A stretch of 64,000 nucleotides of DNA. Origin: Ursus arctos (lineage: Eukaryota > Chordata > Mammalia > Carnivora > Ursidae). The position numbers and the translations under genes are program-made. This document shows positions 11,401 to 23,484 of the stretch, piece by piece; the stretch's first letter is position 1; every line of letters begins with the position of its first letter. The notes beneath the pieces were generated by a model that was not told the origin of the DNA, searched no databases, and saw only the letters and a program-made list of their open reading frames with translations. Location of the stretch: contig NW_026622808.1 in the NCBI RefSeq assembly GCF_023065955.2, positions 71,133,975 through 71,197,974 on the forward strand, given 5' to 3'.

Positions 11401-12159
11401 CAAGCATTCTGTGTTGTGGTTTCAATGTGGGTTCCTTTTTCACAGTGTCTATGCCCAGTATTCTCAGTGACTGGGCTGCCCTGTAATTCAATTCTCAACA
11501 TCAGTAGTATTGTTATAGGGTCATATCCATGAATATACAGTGAGGGCATTGAGCCCAGGGGTTTATGAACAAATTTATGGTGTCACTTCCCCATGTTCTT
11601 CCCTCTCCATGATCTCAGCAGTATTTTTTTGTTGTTGTTGTTCTCTGGGTCCCACAGCTGGGGCTTTATTTACCTCACTCAACCACATACTTTATGCAAC
11701 TGTGTCCACATCAGGGGCCCAGTGGTTCCTCTCCCTCAGAGTTTTAGGCATCTGTCTTCTGTGCTGTTCCTGCCACCATTATTGTTGCCATAGGGCAGAG
11801 AGAACAGAGAAGAAAACTCACTCTCTCTGAGGGTTAGGAGACCTCATCCCCACTCCTCAAGCCAGAAGTAGAAAGGTTTCCACTAGCTCATTCTCTGTCC
11901 TCACCATTACCTGGTTTAGCATTTTAGGCCACACTGAGTCCAGACTGAAAGCTACCAAATAGAAAATAAATAGTAAACTCACTGCCAATTTAGTGTTCCA
12001 ATTCTTTTTTTATTTTCTCCTCCAATTCTGCTACTATTTACTTTTCAGAGGCCTCATTGCTATTCTGCATTCTGTCCAGATTTTATAGCTGGGAGAGACA
12101 CGATGGAATGTGCTAGCTTTTTCTTATGCAGAACTAGAACATCCCAGCAGACTTTAAAA
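11401..12159. other. Unassigned, probably old repeat remnant
   Basis: T-rich, L1-like texture continues from the left, but I cannot place it. A 96-codon frame at 11540 has no domain. Confidence 0.3.
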
Positions 12160-12642
12160 AAAAAATAAATTGTGAAAAAACAAATAATCCATTTTAAAAA
12201 TGGGCAGAGGACCTGAATAGATATTTTTCCAAAGAAGATATACAGATGGCCAACAGACACATGAAAAGATGTTCAGTATTACTAATCATCAGGGAAATGC
12301 AAATAAGAACCATAATGAGATATCACCTTACACCTGTCAGAATAGCTAGTATCAAAAAGACAAGAAATAACTAGCACTAGTGAGATGTGGAGGAAAAAGA
12401 ACCCTCATGCACCATTGGTGGGAATGTAAATTGGTGCAGCCATTGGGGAAAACTGTATGGAGATTCCTCAAAAAATTAGAAGTAAAAATACTAATGATCC
12501 AATAATTCCACTAGTAGGCATTTACCCAAAGAAAACAAAAACACTAATTTGAAAAGATACATGCCACCATGTTTATAGCAACATTATTATTTACGGTAGC
12601 CAAGATATGGAAGCAGCCCAAGTGTCCATGGACAGAATAATG

Positions 12643-12696
<54 letters not shown>

Positions 12697-13255
12697 CTTT
12701 AATATGTATAATGGAATATTTATATATATAATGGAATATATATATACACACATATATGTGATGGAATATTACTCAACCATCAAAAAGAATGAAATCTTGC
12801 CATTTGCAACAACATGGATGGACCTAGAGGGTATTATTCTAAGTGAAATAAGTCATATACAGAAAGACAAATACTGTATGATTTCAACTACATGTAGAAT
12901 GTAAAAAACAAACGAATGAACAATCAAACAGAAAGAAACCCATAAATACAGAGAACAAACTGATGGTTGCCAGAGGGGAGGAAGGCAAAAGGGGTTTGGG
13001 TGAAATGGGTGAAGGGAAGTGGGAGGTACAGGCTTCCAGTTATGGAATGAGTAAGTCATGGGGATGAAAGGCACAACACAGGGAACATTGTCAGTGGTAC
13101 TGTAATAGTGTCATATGGAGATAGATGACAGCTACACTTGTGGTGAGCAGAGCATAACATGTAGAGTTAGTCAAATCACCAATGGTTTGTACACCTGTAA
13201 CTAATGTAACAATGTGTGTACACTACACCCCAGTGAAAAATTAAAGACAAAACAG
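12160..13255 (+). mobile_element. L1 3' portion (ORF2 C-terminus and 3' UTR)
   Basis: ORF2 C-terminal codons start near 'ATGGGCAGAGGACCTGAATA' and run to 'AACATGGATGGACCTAGAGG'. The 3' UTR then contains 'CAAACTGATGGTTGCCAGAG' and ends near ATTAAAGACAAAACAGAAT. It is degraded, with stops, and is interrupted by TA repeats. Confidence 0.88.
12646..12692. repeat. (TA)n microsatellite
   Basis: About 47 bp of alternating TA lies inside the L1. It is followed by three copies of an ATGGAATAT-like phrase separated by further TA tracts (12710-12770), so the expansion duplicated nearby L1 sequence. Confidence 0.95.
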
Positions 13256-13257
13256 AA

Positions 13258-13422
13258 TGGGGTGCCTGGGTGACACAGTAGGTTAAGTACCTTAGTCTTG
13301 GTTTTGGCTCAGGTCATGATCTCAGACTTGTGGGATTGAGCCCTGTGTTGGGTTCCATGCTGAGCACCGAGTCTGCTTGGGTTTCTTTCTCCCTCTCCTT
13401 CTGCCCCTCCCCCCTGCTCACT
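13258..13422 (+). mobile_element. CAN-type SINE, 3'-truncated
   Basis: The head 'GGTGCCTGGGTGACACAGTA', the body and the CT-rich segment are present. The A tail is missing, and unique sequence begins after CCCCTGCTCACTT. Confidence 0.88.
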
Positions 13423-15279
13423 TGACTGCCCTGAGGTGTGACTACTTGTTCCCTAATGTGAATGGCATCTGGGAAGGACCATGTGGCATCAGTGCCCAGG
13501 TCAAGTGGCATCGTTATTTCTATTTGTACTACCTGCTATCCTATGGACTGAACCAGGCTACCTCTATCCTAGTTCACCCAGATTTCTTTAGTCCTTCTAC
13601 GTTCCCCCCAAATTCAAAGATGATACATGACTGCCACAGTCTGGGGAGTGGTGAACTTGGTTTCAATTCTCTTTTGTCAGACCACCTGCCAAGTAAGTGA
13701 GGAAAAAACTGAAATTTATTGTGGCTTTCCCAGGAAGAAGTTTCTACCTCGGGGATGAACGCAGGTTGGCAGTTTTATACTTGTTGGCTCGGTGATGTAA
13801 ATCTTCAGATGAAATCACGGCTGGAGGTTGGCAAAGCTGTGCAGACAGAGTGTGTGTGCGAGTAAACGCACTCAGTGCACCCGCTCATGGCAAACCTGCT
13901 GCGACCCTATTGCCCCAAATTGCCTTCCTAAAACACAACTGTTTCCTCAGTATGTTTTCTCTGTGTGACACTAATGACCACAGACTATTGAATCAGCTCT
14001 TCCCTGGAGGCTGATTATAGTAGGTGGGGAATGTTCTCTGCACTGTTTAGCTTGCCTTCATCCCCTTCTAAAGGCAAAAGCCCCTGCCACAGAAGGCTGT
14101 GATGACTCTGTAAGGTGGTGTGCAGGACTCCTTTGACTTAGACTGAACACCGGTGAACTCATTCACTATCACTGACAGCCATTTGCTGGTCTCTCGGACT
14201 TGCCAGGTTAAGTGAGCTGTGTGACTACCACGGGGCTGTTGAATCATGCTTGCTCATTCAGCCTGTGTGGGGCACAGTGTGGCTTAGACCCACTCGCCTG
14301 GGAGTTATATATGGTCTCTGCCCTTAAAGAGTTTACAGTTGAGTGGGAAGACCAGACACAGATACATAGTCAAGTATGCAGATTAGTTTTGTCATCTACA
14401 GGGAAACAAATGACTCTTGAATTCTACCGTAAGCCAGACTGATGCTCGGGTCATACATTTAGTTCACCCAGTCATCTTGATTACAAGCACAGACGAGGAA
14501 ATCATGTCCACAGGGAGAGTGACCTGTGGAGCTGGGTTTCACACCTAAGCTTGTTGACTCCAAACACGTTCCTTTTGCATTGCATCAAGGGAGCAGGGAA
14601 GAATGTTAATCAAGTCATGGATCAGGGCTCTGTTTTTGTTTAGTGTGACCAGGACATTCTACCATTGGTGGGGAGGGGCATAGCCTGTCTGCCATCTTCC
14701 ACTCACTAAAATTGCCATGAAAGATAAAACACCAGTGTGAGAGGCGTGCGCATTCATAGGCAGAGACCCATCCTCACTTAGAATCTCTTCTACTGATGGG
14801 AATTTTAGCCTCTCTGGGTGATCAGAGACCAGGCTGTGGTTGTTCAAGCGGTTCAGACAAAGTCCTCAGCGGCAATCCCTCAGCTGTGGATGCTGCTTGT
14901 CTCCATCAACGGGAAGACCTGGGGCTCAGGCTGTCCCCTGGCGAGGATGAGAGGCTTCTTTGGGAAGGAGGGTTTGCGTCACCTGCTCTTGAACTGTGTC
15001 GTGCTGCAGGTTGTTCGGCTCCAGCTGCGTCTGTTGGGGACTCCTGGACCTCAGAGTGCTCCCCTGCTCATCTCGGCCTGGCTCCCGGGACCACCTCCTC
15101 AGCCTCCTCCTCCGGGAAGGTCACACACCTCTGGGACTCACATTTACGTAGTTTGATTTCTAGGAGGTTAAGTCATTTTTCATTTGTACTGCAAGCAAAA
15201 ACAAAAGGACTCAGTGTTATCTGTCTTGAGAGCTTGTAGCATTTCTCACAGATCTGTGGGAGACAGATTTCCCCAGCTT
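13423..15279. other. Unassigned intergenic sequence
   Basis: This is single-copy-looking DNA. Overlapping frames of 112 and 147 codons at 14796-15239 have no family resemblance or splice context. Confidence 0.35.
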
Positions 15280-16130
15280 TTGTCTCCCTGAAAATGTCTT
15301 TATGCCAATCTCATTTTTGAGGGCCATTTTTGCTGGCCGGAGAAGCTGAGTTTGACATCCCCCAAGCCCCACCTTTCAGCACTTGAAGGGATCCCCACCA
15401 TCTTCCCGTTTCCCTTGGTGCAGACAAGACACCAACCACCACCCTACTGTGTTCCCTGTGTAGCATGCCCCTACCCCGCACGTCCTGGGGCTCCCAAGGC
15501 TTTATCTCAAATTTTCAGCAGTTTGGCTCTTATGTGCCTGGAAATGTTTTTCTCTGTACTTATCTTGCTTGGGCTTTATAGAACTTCTTAGATCTGTGGG
15601 TTGATGTCTCACACGAATTTTGAAAAGTTCTCAGCCATTCCTTCTTCAAATATCACTTCTATCTGTTCTCTCCTTCCTCTGCTTTGAGAATTCCAAGCAC
15701 AGGAGATTAGACTTTCCTCTCTCAAACCCCCAGTGTTTTTCCTCCTTGTATTTCTGTTTGGATTGTTATCATTCAAGTTGGTTACTACTTGTCTTTAGGT
15801 TCACTGATTTTTTTCTTTTTTTTACTTCTGCTCTGTCCAACCTACTGTTATATCCATTGACTGGATTCTTTGTTTATAACGGTGTATTTTTCATCTTCTT
15901 AGGTTCTTTTTTGTATTTGCATCTCTCTGCTCCAATTCCCCATCCGTTCACACATCACGTTGACCTTTTCCTTTAGACTCTTTAACATATTTACCGCAGG
16001 TTTCGGGCCCCTGTCTCTGAGCTATCTCTGTGTCGGCTTTTATTGAATTTTGTCTCTTGTTGATGGATTACATTTTGTTCGTTCGCTTCTTTGCCTATCT
16101 TCTCAGTTTGTAGGTTGGACATTATGTATG
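15280..16130 (-). mobile_element. Ancient L1-derived sequence, antisense
   Basis: It shares the order of phrases seen at 10263-11400: AATGTCTTTAT, then 'GATCTGTGGGTTGATGTCT', then TTCTCAGCCATTCCTTC. It is an old relic of the same repeat region. Confidence 0.5.
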
Positions 16131-17349
16131 GAGGAACAGGAGCGGCTGAAGTAAATCATACTTCACCTCAGAAAAGAGTGCTCCTCTTCTGTTAGTCTGT
16201 CAGTGAGGGTGGCACTTTCAACCAGAACGTAGCCAAGCTGGGCTGGGCTTCCTTGTGGCTGTAGTTAAACTTATCCCCCACTGGCCTCCCAGGTTTTGAG
16301 GGTGTGCTCAGGACTGACCCTGCAGTAGGGCTTAGGATCTGAGCGCTGGTGAGACTCCACACATCTCTTTATAGCTGACAGCCTGCTATCTCTTTCTGAA
16401 CGCAAGAGAGCTCCCAGCCTCGCAGACTGGCTTTCAGCTTCTCAGGTTGCTGAGGTGTTCTCCCTGCCCTCCTGTCCTGCCTCTCAAGTTCTACATCTGG
16501 AGAGACCCTTTCACACTCCTGTGGGGCCTCCCACTTCCAGTGGACAACCACGTGCATTTGCTGAGGCCTTGAGTGCCTTGGAGGGATTTCTCTCAGTCTT
16601 TGGCGTGAGCTTCAGTGGGAGATCCTGGTGGGGGGGGTACAGACTTGCCCTGTAGCTGGGGCTCCTTGGGGTTCTAATACATTGCACGACTCCCATGTGG
16701 CCTCAGAAGCTTGTTCAGAGTGTGGCTGGTCCCCACGCCCCCCACCAGGTATATTCCTCTGCCTCCGCCCACTCATCTGAAGGAATGCTGCTTTGAGCCT
16801 TTTCTCCTAGCAAGGGCTTGTCACTTTTTGGAATTTATTTTAGTTTAGTTTAGTTTTGTTTTTTTGGGGGGTGTTTTTCGTTCTCCTTTTAGTTTTGGCG
16901 TTCTCAGCTCTCTGGTGGGTTAAAAACACAAGATCTCTTTGTAGCTGAAGCAGATCATGCCTGCTGTTAGGGTAGGAGCGGTGATGTTTGTTACTTTCTC
17001 CATTCAGCAAATATTTATTTGCCAAAGCTGTCCTGTTTCACATAAATTGCTCCCTTCAGAGCGCTGGATGAGATAGCAGAATCGTAGCCCTTTGATTTGC
17101 TCGCCTCACTTCTCTCAGTCCTGGGCTCCCCTCCTGAGGAAGGCGGGCAGTGAGGACCCCCACGAGTGTGAGCACTGGGCTTTGAGCTGGCCGTCCTCCA
17201 GGTGATCTGGGCAGTGCCCCCTAGCTTACCTGGTGCAGGGAGCACAGCCTGCATTTCTTCATCACGGTAAAACAGGAATGATCACACTAGTCAAAATACT
17301 TTAAGGTGAAACAGTAAAAAAAAAAAAAAATTCCCACTCAAATAACCAG
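16131..17349. other. Unassigned intergenic sequence
   Basis: No gene was recognised. The sequence is moderately GC-rich with T-rich patches near 16840-16880. Confidence 0.3.
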
Positions 17350-17575
17350 CAGCAGAGCTAATATTTATTGAGCTCCACACATTCTGTGTGTTCTTCTCAC
17401 TTATCTTCACCACAACCCTATGAGGTAGGTACTATGTTTATCATCCGCGTGAGACATGTAAGGAAACAGAGTCAGATTTTAAAAGCTTGCTCAAAACTCA
17501 GAGCTGGTAGGTGGGGAAGCTGGGATTTGAACCCAGGCTTCTGTCTTCCGATTCCGTGTTGCAGACCCTTGATCA
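17350..17575 (+). mobile_element. MIR SINE
   Basis: The order is typical of MIR: AGCTAATATTTATTGAGC, then AACCCTATGAGGTAGGTACT, GGAAACAGAGTCAGA, and 'GGATTTGAACCCAGGCTTCT'. Confidence 0.9.
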
Positions 17576-18059
17576 AGGGCCCTCCCCCCTTAGACCTGGC
17601 CCCTGGTTTGAGGGAATGGGAGAGGGTGAAGAGGAGGAGGGTTCTGGGTGACCCCCAGAGCCAGAGGTGCCATGGGAGCAGACCCACAGTCTGGCCTGTG
17701 AAAGGGTGTGTGTGGGTGGGGAGGCGCAACAGAGCCCTCCTCCTGGCTTGGTCCTTTCTCTTGGAAAGGCAGTATGTATGACTCTTGGTGAGACCACAAG
17801 AAGAGCTCAGAAAAAGCAATCTGGAAACAGACCTGTGAGCACCTGGAGAGGGTGGCCGGGGGCTGGAGTCCTTTCAACAGCTCACGTCCTGCCTCCAGCC
17901 TCCAAACCGGACCCTCCTGAGGGCACAGGTGCCCTAGGACCTTCCCGAACACAGTGATGGGAGTCTCTGGGGACTGACACTCTGAGGCCCAGCGAGAGCA
18001 GTCTTCTCCCCTGCTTTGTGTCGCTGAGTGGCTAAGCCCGCAGGCACCCAGCCTGGGAA
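17576..18059. other. Unassigned intergenic sequence
   Basis: GC-rich DNA. Overlapping frames up to 215 codons on both strands (17590-18237) cross the flanking MIR copies and show no domain, so none is called. Confidence 0.35.
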
Positions 18060-18240
18060 CTGCTCTTGTCCGCTTTAACCCTACAACAAGACCGCAAGGC
18101 AGTGCAGCATATTCCCTATCTCCATTTGAGGAAACAGGTTCTGGGACATGAAGGACTTGCCCAGGGTCACACAGCTTGTAGGTGGCAGGACAGGAGCAGG
18201 CCCAGGGCAGGCTGAGGTCAGGTTTCACCCTCCACATGCC
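18060..18240 (+). mobile_element. MIR SINE
   Basis: AACCCTACAACAAGACCG, 'TCCATTTGAGGAAACAGGTT' and 'GCCCAGGGTCACACAGCTTG' form the MIR core in forward orientation. Confidence 0.88.
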
Positions 18241-19231
18241 CTCTCTGCTGGGGCGTACCCACAGGGGACCCAGCTGGTCATGCAGCTGTATTTTGTGTTA
18301 ATTTTTTATGCAAAGCCTTTTGCCTCTGACCATTCCTGGCAGGGGAGGCCTTGCTCCCAGGGCCTCTGAACAAGATGTGGGTGTGGGCTGCCCTTGTAGA
18401 GTGGTACTTCTGGCTCATGTCTAGGGGGTTGAGGAGCAGGGAGTAGAAGGTTCAATCTGAGCACAATAACATGAAGGGGCTAATGGGCTGGTGCTTTGAA
18501 GACTGACATCTGCACTGAAAGGCTGGTAGGTTCAGCTGCAGTGTCAGGAGAAGGGTGTGCTGGGGGTCTAGGACTGCCTGTGGGTGGTGGCTTGGCCCGC
18601 AGGCCTGGAGAATGTTTCTTGATCGGGGGGAGGGGGGAGGAGGTGATTTTATATTTGGCAATTACTAGAGACATTTTAGTTGTCACAAATGGTGAATGGG
18701 GAACTGCTACTGACATTTGCTGGATAGAGGACAGGGATGCAGGCAAACATCCCACAAGCACAGGGCATTCCCCACAGCAAGGGGTCATGGCCTAAATGTC
18801 AGCGTTGCCAAGGCTAAAGACCCCCATTCCTCCCGACCCCCTCAGTCCTCGCTGCTGCATCCTTCCCAGACACTTGATCCGTGCCACGGCCCCCAGCGCT
18901 CACCTGCCTTGGTCTCCAGAGCTGACCCAAGAGCTCTGGCCTCCCCTAGCACTCGTCACCTGGGCCCAGTGGCCTAGACCAATTCTTGTCCTACCTGTGT
19001 CTGATTCTCTCCCAGGACCCCCATCGTAGCCAATGGCACCCCTATCCGGCCCCAAACTCGGATTATCTTTGACATTTCCTTAACCTCCCTCTCCACATCC
19101 CTCCCTCTTCCACTTGCTAAGTCCCTCCTGGCATGCCCTGCACTCTCCACCTGCCCTCCCTGTGTCTACACACCTGACAGTGGGTGGCATTCTGCTGCTG
19201 AAAGCTGTCAGGCACATGCTTCTCCCAGCCC
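18241..19231. other. Unassigned intergenic sequence
   Basis: GC-rich, with no recognisable gene. Confidence 0.3.
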
Positions 19232-19400
19232 GTGGAAGAGCAAGCACCACCTAGCACTTTCTGTGTGCCAGCACAGGCCGGGGGGCCTGGACGGGGCTAC
19301 TTCATCCTCCCCACGACTGACTATCGCCCCCATTTTACGGAGGAAGAAGCTGAGGCACAGAGAGGGTAAGTAGTATGTCCACAGTCACCACTAGCCTGTC
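19232..19400 (+). mobile_element. MIR SINE
   Basis: The blocks 'CTAGCACTTTCTGTGTGCCA', CCCCCATTTTACGGAGGAAG and 'GCTGAGGCACAGAGAGGGTA' are diagnostic of MIR. Confidence 0.88.
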
Positions 19401-19745
19401 TGTGCCCGAGGCCAGTAGTCCCAGAGGCCACAGGCCGGTTTCCAGCGTGCTGCTGGTTTTCTTTGGCTGGTTAAGTTAGGGTGTGTTTAGATTTTGAATA
19501 GTCTGTATTGTCCAAAAGTTCTGCATTGAGGGTCTCTTGAACAAAGAGTTGTGATGACCCTGCTTGCAGTGTGGCCTTCCGTTGAGGCATGCTGCCACCT
19601 GGTGCTGTCCCTGTACCCATGTGCTGGCCCTGCATCTCCCACAGTCTTCTTCCAGCCCCTAGACGCCTGCGCAGGCCCTGCTTTGTTGTCAGATAGAGCT
19701 TTTAACTTAGGCAAGGTCAAATTCCGATCCAAGCTGATGTTTTTG

Positions 19746-21960
19746 AAGCAAACAAACATTCCAACAACGTTATTGAGGTATAATTTTCAAGCTGTAAAAT
19801 TCACCTTGTTTTCAGCGTACAACTCAGTGGTTCTAAATACACTGACGGAGTTGTGCAACCATCAGTACGATCCAGAGTTAGACCATTTCCATCCCAAAAA
19901 GATCCCGTGAGCCCACTGGCAGTCAGTCCCTCTTCCCCCCTCCACCCAGGCAGCCGCTCAGCTGTTTCCTGGCTACAAAGATTGGCCTGTTCTGGACATC
20001 ACGTGTGAGGGTAATCACACAATAGGTAGTTTTTATGTCTTTGCCCTCTTTCCCTGAACATAAAGTCCTCAGGTTTCATCCGTGTTGTCAGTACTTCACT
20101 CCTTTTTATGGCCGAGTAATATTCCATTGTCTGGCTCGACCACATTTTATTTATCCACTTGCCAGCAGACAGACACCGGGCTATCTCCATTTTTTGGCTA
20201 CTATCAATAAGGCTGCTATGAACATTCACGCACTAGTCCTCATGGGCACCTGTGTTTCCATTTCTCTTGAAAGAAATGAGGAAAGGAATTGCCGGTCACA
20301 TGGTCAGTTTATGTTCAACTTTCTAAGAAACTGCCAAACTGTTTTTCAAAGTGGCTGGACCAGTTACGCTCCTGCTAGCAATTATGACGTGTCTGGTTTG
20401 TCCACATCCTTGCCAATAATTATTAAAGCCATCTAGTGGGGGCAAAGTGGTGTCTTGTTGAGGTTTTAATTTACAGTCTCCCAATGACTAACAATACTGA
20501 GACTCTTTTCCTGTGCTTTTTAGCCAATCATATACCTTCTTTGATAAAATATCTATTCAAATCTTTTGTCCATTTTGTAATTGGGTTGTTTTCCTATGAT
20601 TGGGTTGTAAGAGTTCCTTATATATTCTGGATACTAGTCACTTAGCATGTATGTGATTTGAAAATATTTCCTCCCAGTTTGTGGCTTGTCTTTTCCTCTT
20701 CATGATGATGTCTTTGAAAGTGCAAACGTGTGATTTTGATGAAGTCTCTTATCTATCAATCACTCCTCTTATGGCTTATGATTTTAGAATCTCATGTAAG
20801 AACTGTGCCTAACCCAGAATAATGAAAATTATTCTCCTGTTTTTTTCTAGAATTTTTATAGTTTTAGCTCTTATATTTAAGTGCATGATCTGTTTTTAAT
20901 TTTTGTGTACGATGTGAAGTAAGCGTCTAAATTCATCTTTTGGCCTGTAGATATCCAGTTTTTCCAGCACCATGTGTTGAAAAGACTACCTTTCACCCAT
21001 TGAATTGCCTGGCACCTTTGTCAAAAACCAATTAGTCGTAAATGTAAGTACAGAAGGGCTCTCCTTCTCTTCTATTGTTCGGTACATCTCTTCTTATGCC
21101 AACACCACACAGTCTGGATAATCGTAGCTTTGTAGGAATTTTGAAAGTAGGAAGTGTGAGTCCTACAATTTTGTTCTTCTTTTTCAAGATTGTTTTGTAT
21201 CCTTTGCATTTCTATATATATTTTAGGATCAGCTTATCAGTTTCTGAAAAAAAAATTTTTTTAAGGCTGCTGCGGGATTTTGATAGGGATGGTGTTGAAT
21301 TTACGGATCACTTTGGAGAGTAATTCCATCTTAGAAATAAAGTCTTAGGATCCATAAACATGGGATTTATAAAGACCTCTTTACTTTCTCTCAGCAGTGT
21401 TTTGTAGTTTTCAGGGTGTAAGTCTTGTGCTTCTTTGGTTAAATTCAGTCCCAAATATTTTATTCTTTTTGATATTCTTGTGAATGGCATTTTTGCTTAA
21501 TTTCATTTCTGGATTGCTCATTGCTAGTGTATAGAGGTACCATTGATTTTTTAAAAATTAATCTTGTCTTCTGAAACCTTGCTGAACTGGTTTATTAGTT
21601 CCGTAGGTTTTTCTGATAGGTTCTTTAGGACTTTCTGCTTACAGAATCATGTTGTCAGCAGATAAAGATGTTTTTACTTCTTTTCCCATCTGGATTTCTT
21701 TTTTGCTCCCCCATTGCACTGGCTAGAACCTCTGGTATAGCTGAATAAGAGTAGTGAGGGCAGACATCCTTCCTGGTCTTCAGGGGAAATCATGCAGTCT
21801 CTCACCATAAAGTATTTTGTCAACTGTAGGTTTCTCGTAGCTGCCCTTTATTGGTTTGAGAAATTTCCTTCTATCCCTAGTTCACGGAGAGATTTTACCA
21901 CTAAGGAGGGTTGGATTTTGTCAAATGCTTTCCTCTGTCTCTTAAAGTGATGGTGTGAGT
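19746..21960 (-). mobile_element. Old L1, antisense (3' UTR into RT domain)
   Basis: The reverse strand runs from the 3' UTR ('GTACAACTCAGTGGTTCTAA' on +), through ORF2 C-terminal text ('GAGTAATATTCCATTGTCTG' on +), to RT-domain text near 21900 (the complement of KAFDKIQ codons). It carries many stops and frameshifts. At about 2.2 kb it is one of the longer uninterrupted old L1 pieces. Confidence 0.85.
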
Positions 21961-22252
21961 TTTTTAAAGCAACCAAATTTAAAGATTCAGTTTTAGGTAT
22001 GTTTTTTTCTTTCCTAATCATTAAAAAAAATAATTGAATTTCAGAAATACAAGAAATCTTGAAATTCATTAAGCCCTGTGTTTTCTGAATTTCCGTCACT
22101 CATGACTTTTGCTCTAGTCTTTTTTCACTTGTACTATTTACTCAATAACATCTTCATAAATCAACTCATGTTTAATAAATATATACTTAATTATATGTCT
22201 TTTAAAAGGAAACTTCACATTATCACTACAAATAGAAACCAGTCTTATTTGC

Positions 22253-22270
22253 CTTAAACAGAAAGTAATT
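22253..22270. repeat. Left target-site duplication of SINE
   Basis: CTTAAACAGAAAGTAATT is repeated perfectly (18 of 18) at 22463-22480. Confidence 0.95.
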
Positions 22271-22462
22271 TTTAAAAAAGATTTTATTTATTTATTTGAC
22301 AGAGAGGGACAGCCAGCGAGAGGGGGAACACAAGCAGAGGGAGTGGGAGAAGAAGAAGCAGGCTCCTAGTGGAGGAGCCTGATGTGGGACTCGATTCCAG
22401 AACGCTGGGATCACGCCCTGAGCCGAAGGCAGACGCTTAATGACTGCGCCACCCAGGCGCCC
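22271..22462 (-). mobile_element. Young CAN-type SINE, reverse orientation
   Basis: Complete from its T-rich tail ('AAAAAAGATTTTATTTATTT') to 'CGCCACCCAGGCGCCC'. The perfect 18 bp flanking duplication and consensus-like body indicate a recent insertion. Confidence 0.95.
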
Positions 22463-22480
22463 CTTAAACAGAAAGTAATT
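22463..22480. repeat. Right target-site duplication of SINE
   Basis: An exact copy of 22253-22270. Confidence 0.95.
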
Positions 22481-22522
22481 ATAATAGCCAAAGTACCAAA
22501 GAAAAGATATCAGCATAAAAAT

Positions 22523-23484
22523 AAAAGGCTCTAACTCAATACACAAGAAACAAATAAACAAATCAAAAAATGGGCAGAAGATATGAACAGACACTTTTCC
22601 AATGAAGACGTACAAATGGCTAACAGACACATGAAAAAATGTTCAAAATCATTAGCCATCAGGGAAATTCAAATCAAAACCACACTGAGATACCACCTTA
22701 TGCCAGTTAGAATGGCAACAATTGACAAGGCAAGAAACAACAATTGCTGGAGAGGATGTGGAGAAAGGGGATCCCTCCTACATTGTTGGTGGGAATGCAA
22801 GTTGGTACAGCCACTCTGGAAAACAGTGTGGAGTTCCCTTAAAAAGTTAAAAATTGAGCTACTCTATGACCCAGCCATTGCACTACTGGGTATTTACCCT
22901 AAAGATACAGACGTAGTGAAGAGAACGGCCATATGCACCCCAATGTTCATAGCAGCATTGTCCACAATAGCTAAATCGTGGAAGGAGCAGAGATGCCCTT
23001 CAACAGATGACTGGATTAAGAAGTTGTGGTCCATATATACAATGGAATAATACTCAGCTATCAAAAAGAATGATTTCTCAACATTTGCAGCAACATGGAC
23101 GGCACTGGAGGAGATAATGATAAGTGAAATAAGTCAAGCAGAGAAAGACAACTATCATATGATTTCTCTCATCTATGGAACATAAGAACTAGGAAGATCG
23201 GTAGAAGAAAGGGATAAAGAAAGGGGGGGTAATCAGAAGGGGGAATGAAGCATGAGAGACTATGGACTCTGAGAAACAAACTGAGGGCTTCAGAGGGGAG
23301 GGGGTGGGGGGATGGGATAGGCTGGTGATGGGTAGTAAGGAGGGCACGTATTGCATGGTGCACTGCGTGTTATACGCAACTAATGAATCATCGAACTTTA
23401 CATCAAGAACCAGGGATGTACTGTATGGTGACTAACATAATTAAAAAATATATTATTATTTAAAAAATAAAGAAAAAAATAAAA
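22523..23484 (+). mobile_element. Young L1, 5'-truncated 3' end
   Basis: The insertion begins in late ORF2 ('CAAATCAAAAAATGGGCAGA') and keeps an open frame of about 155 codons (22583-23050; motifs [20 protein letters not shown] just upstream, [16 protein letters not shown] inside). A TAA then replaces the expected tyrosine codon near 23048. The 3' UTR with 'GGCACGTATTGCATGGTGCA' and an A-rich tail follow. It cannot make protein on its own. Confidence 0.93.

Noticed and set aside
14085..14150. ATGA/AA pattern as a SECIS element of TXNRD3
   Set aside because: The motif fragments are short and common. No TXNRD3 C-terminal codons precede them and no convincing stem could be drawn.
14796..15239. 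147-codon + strand frame
   Set aside because: No start context, domain or splice support, and it overlaps another frame of similar length.
17590..18237. 215-codon minus-strand frame
   Set aside because: It runs through a MIR element and overlaps frames on both strands. No family resemblance.
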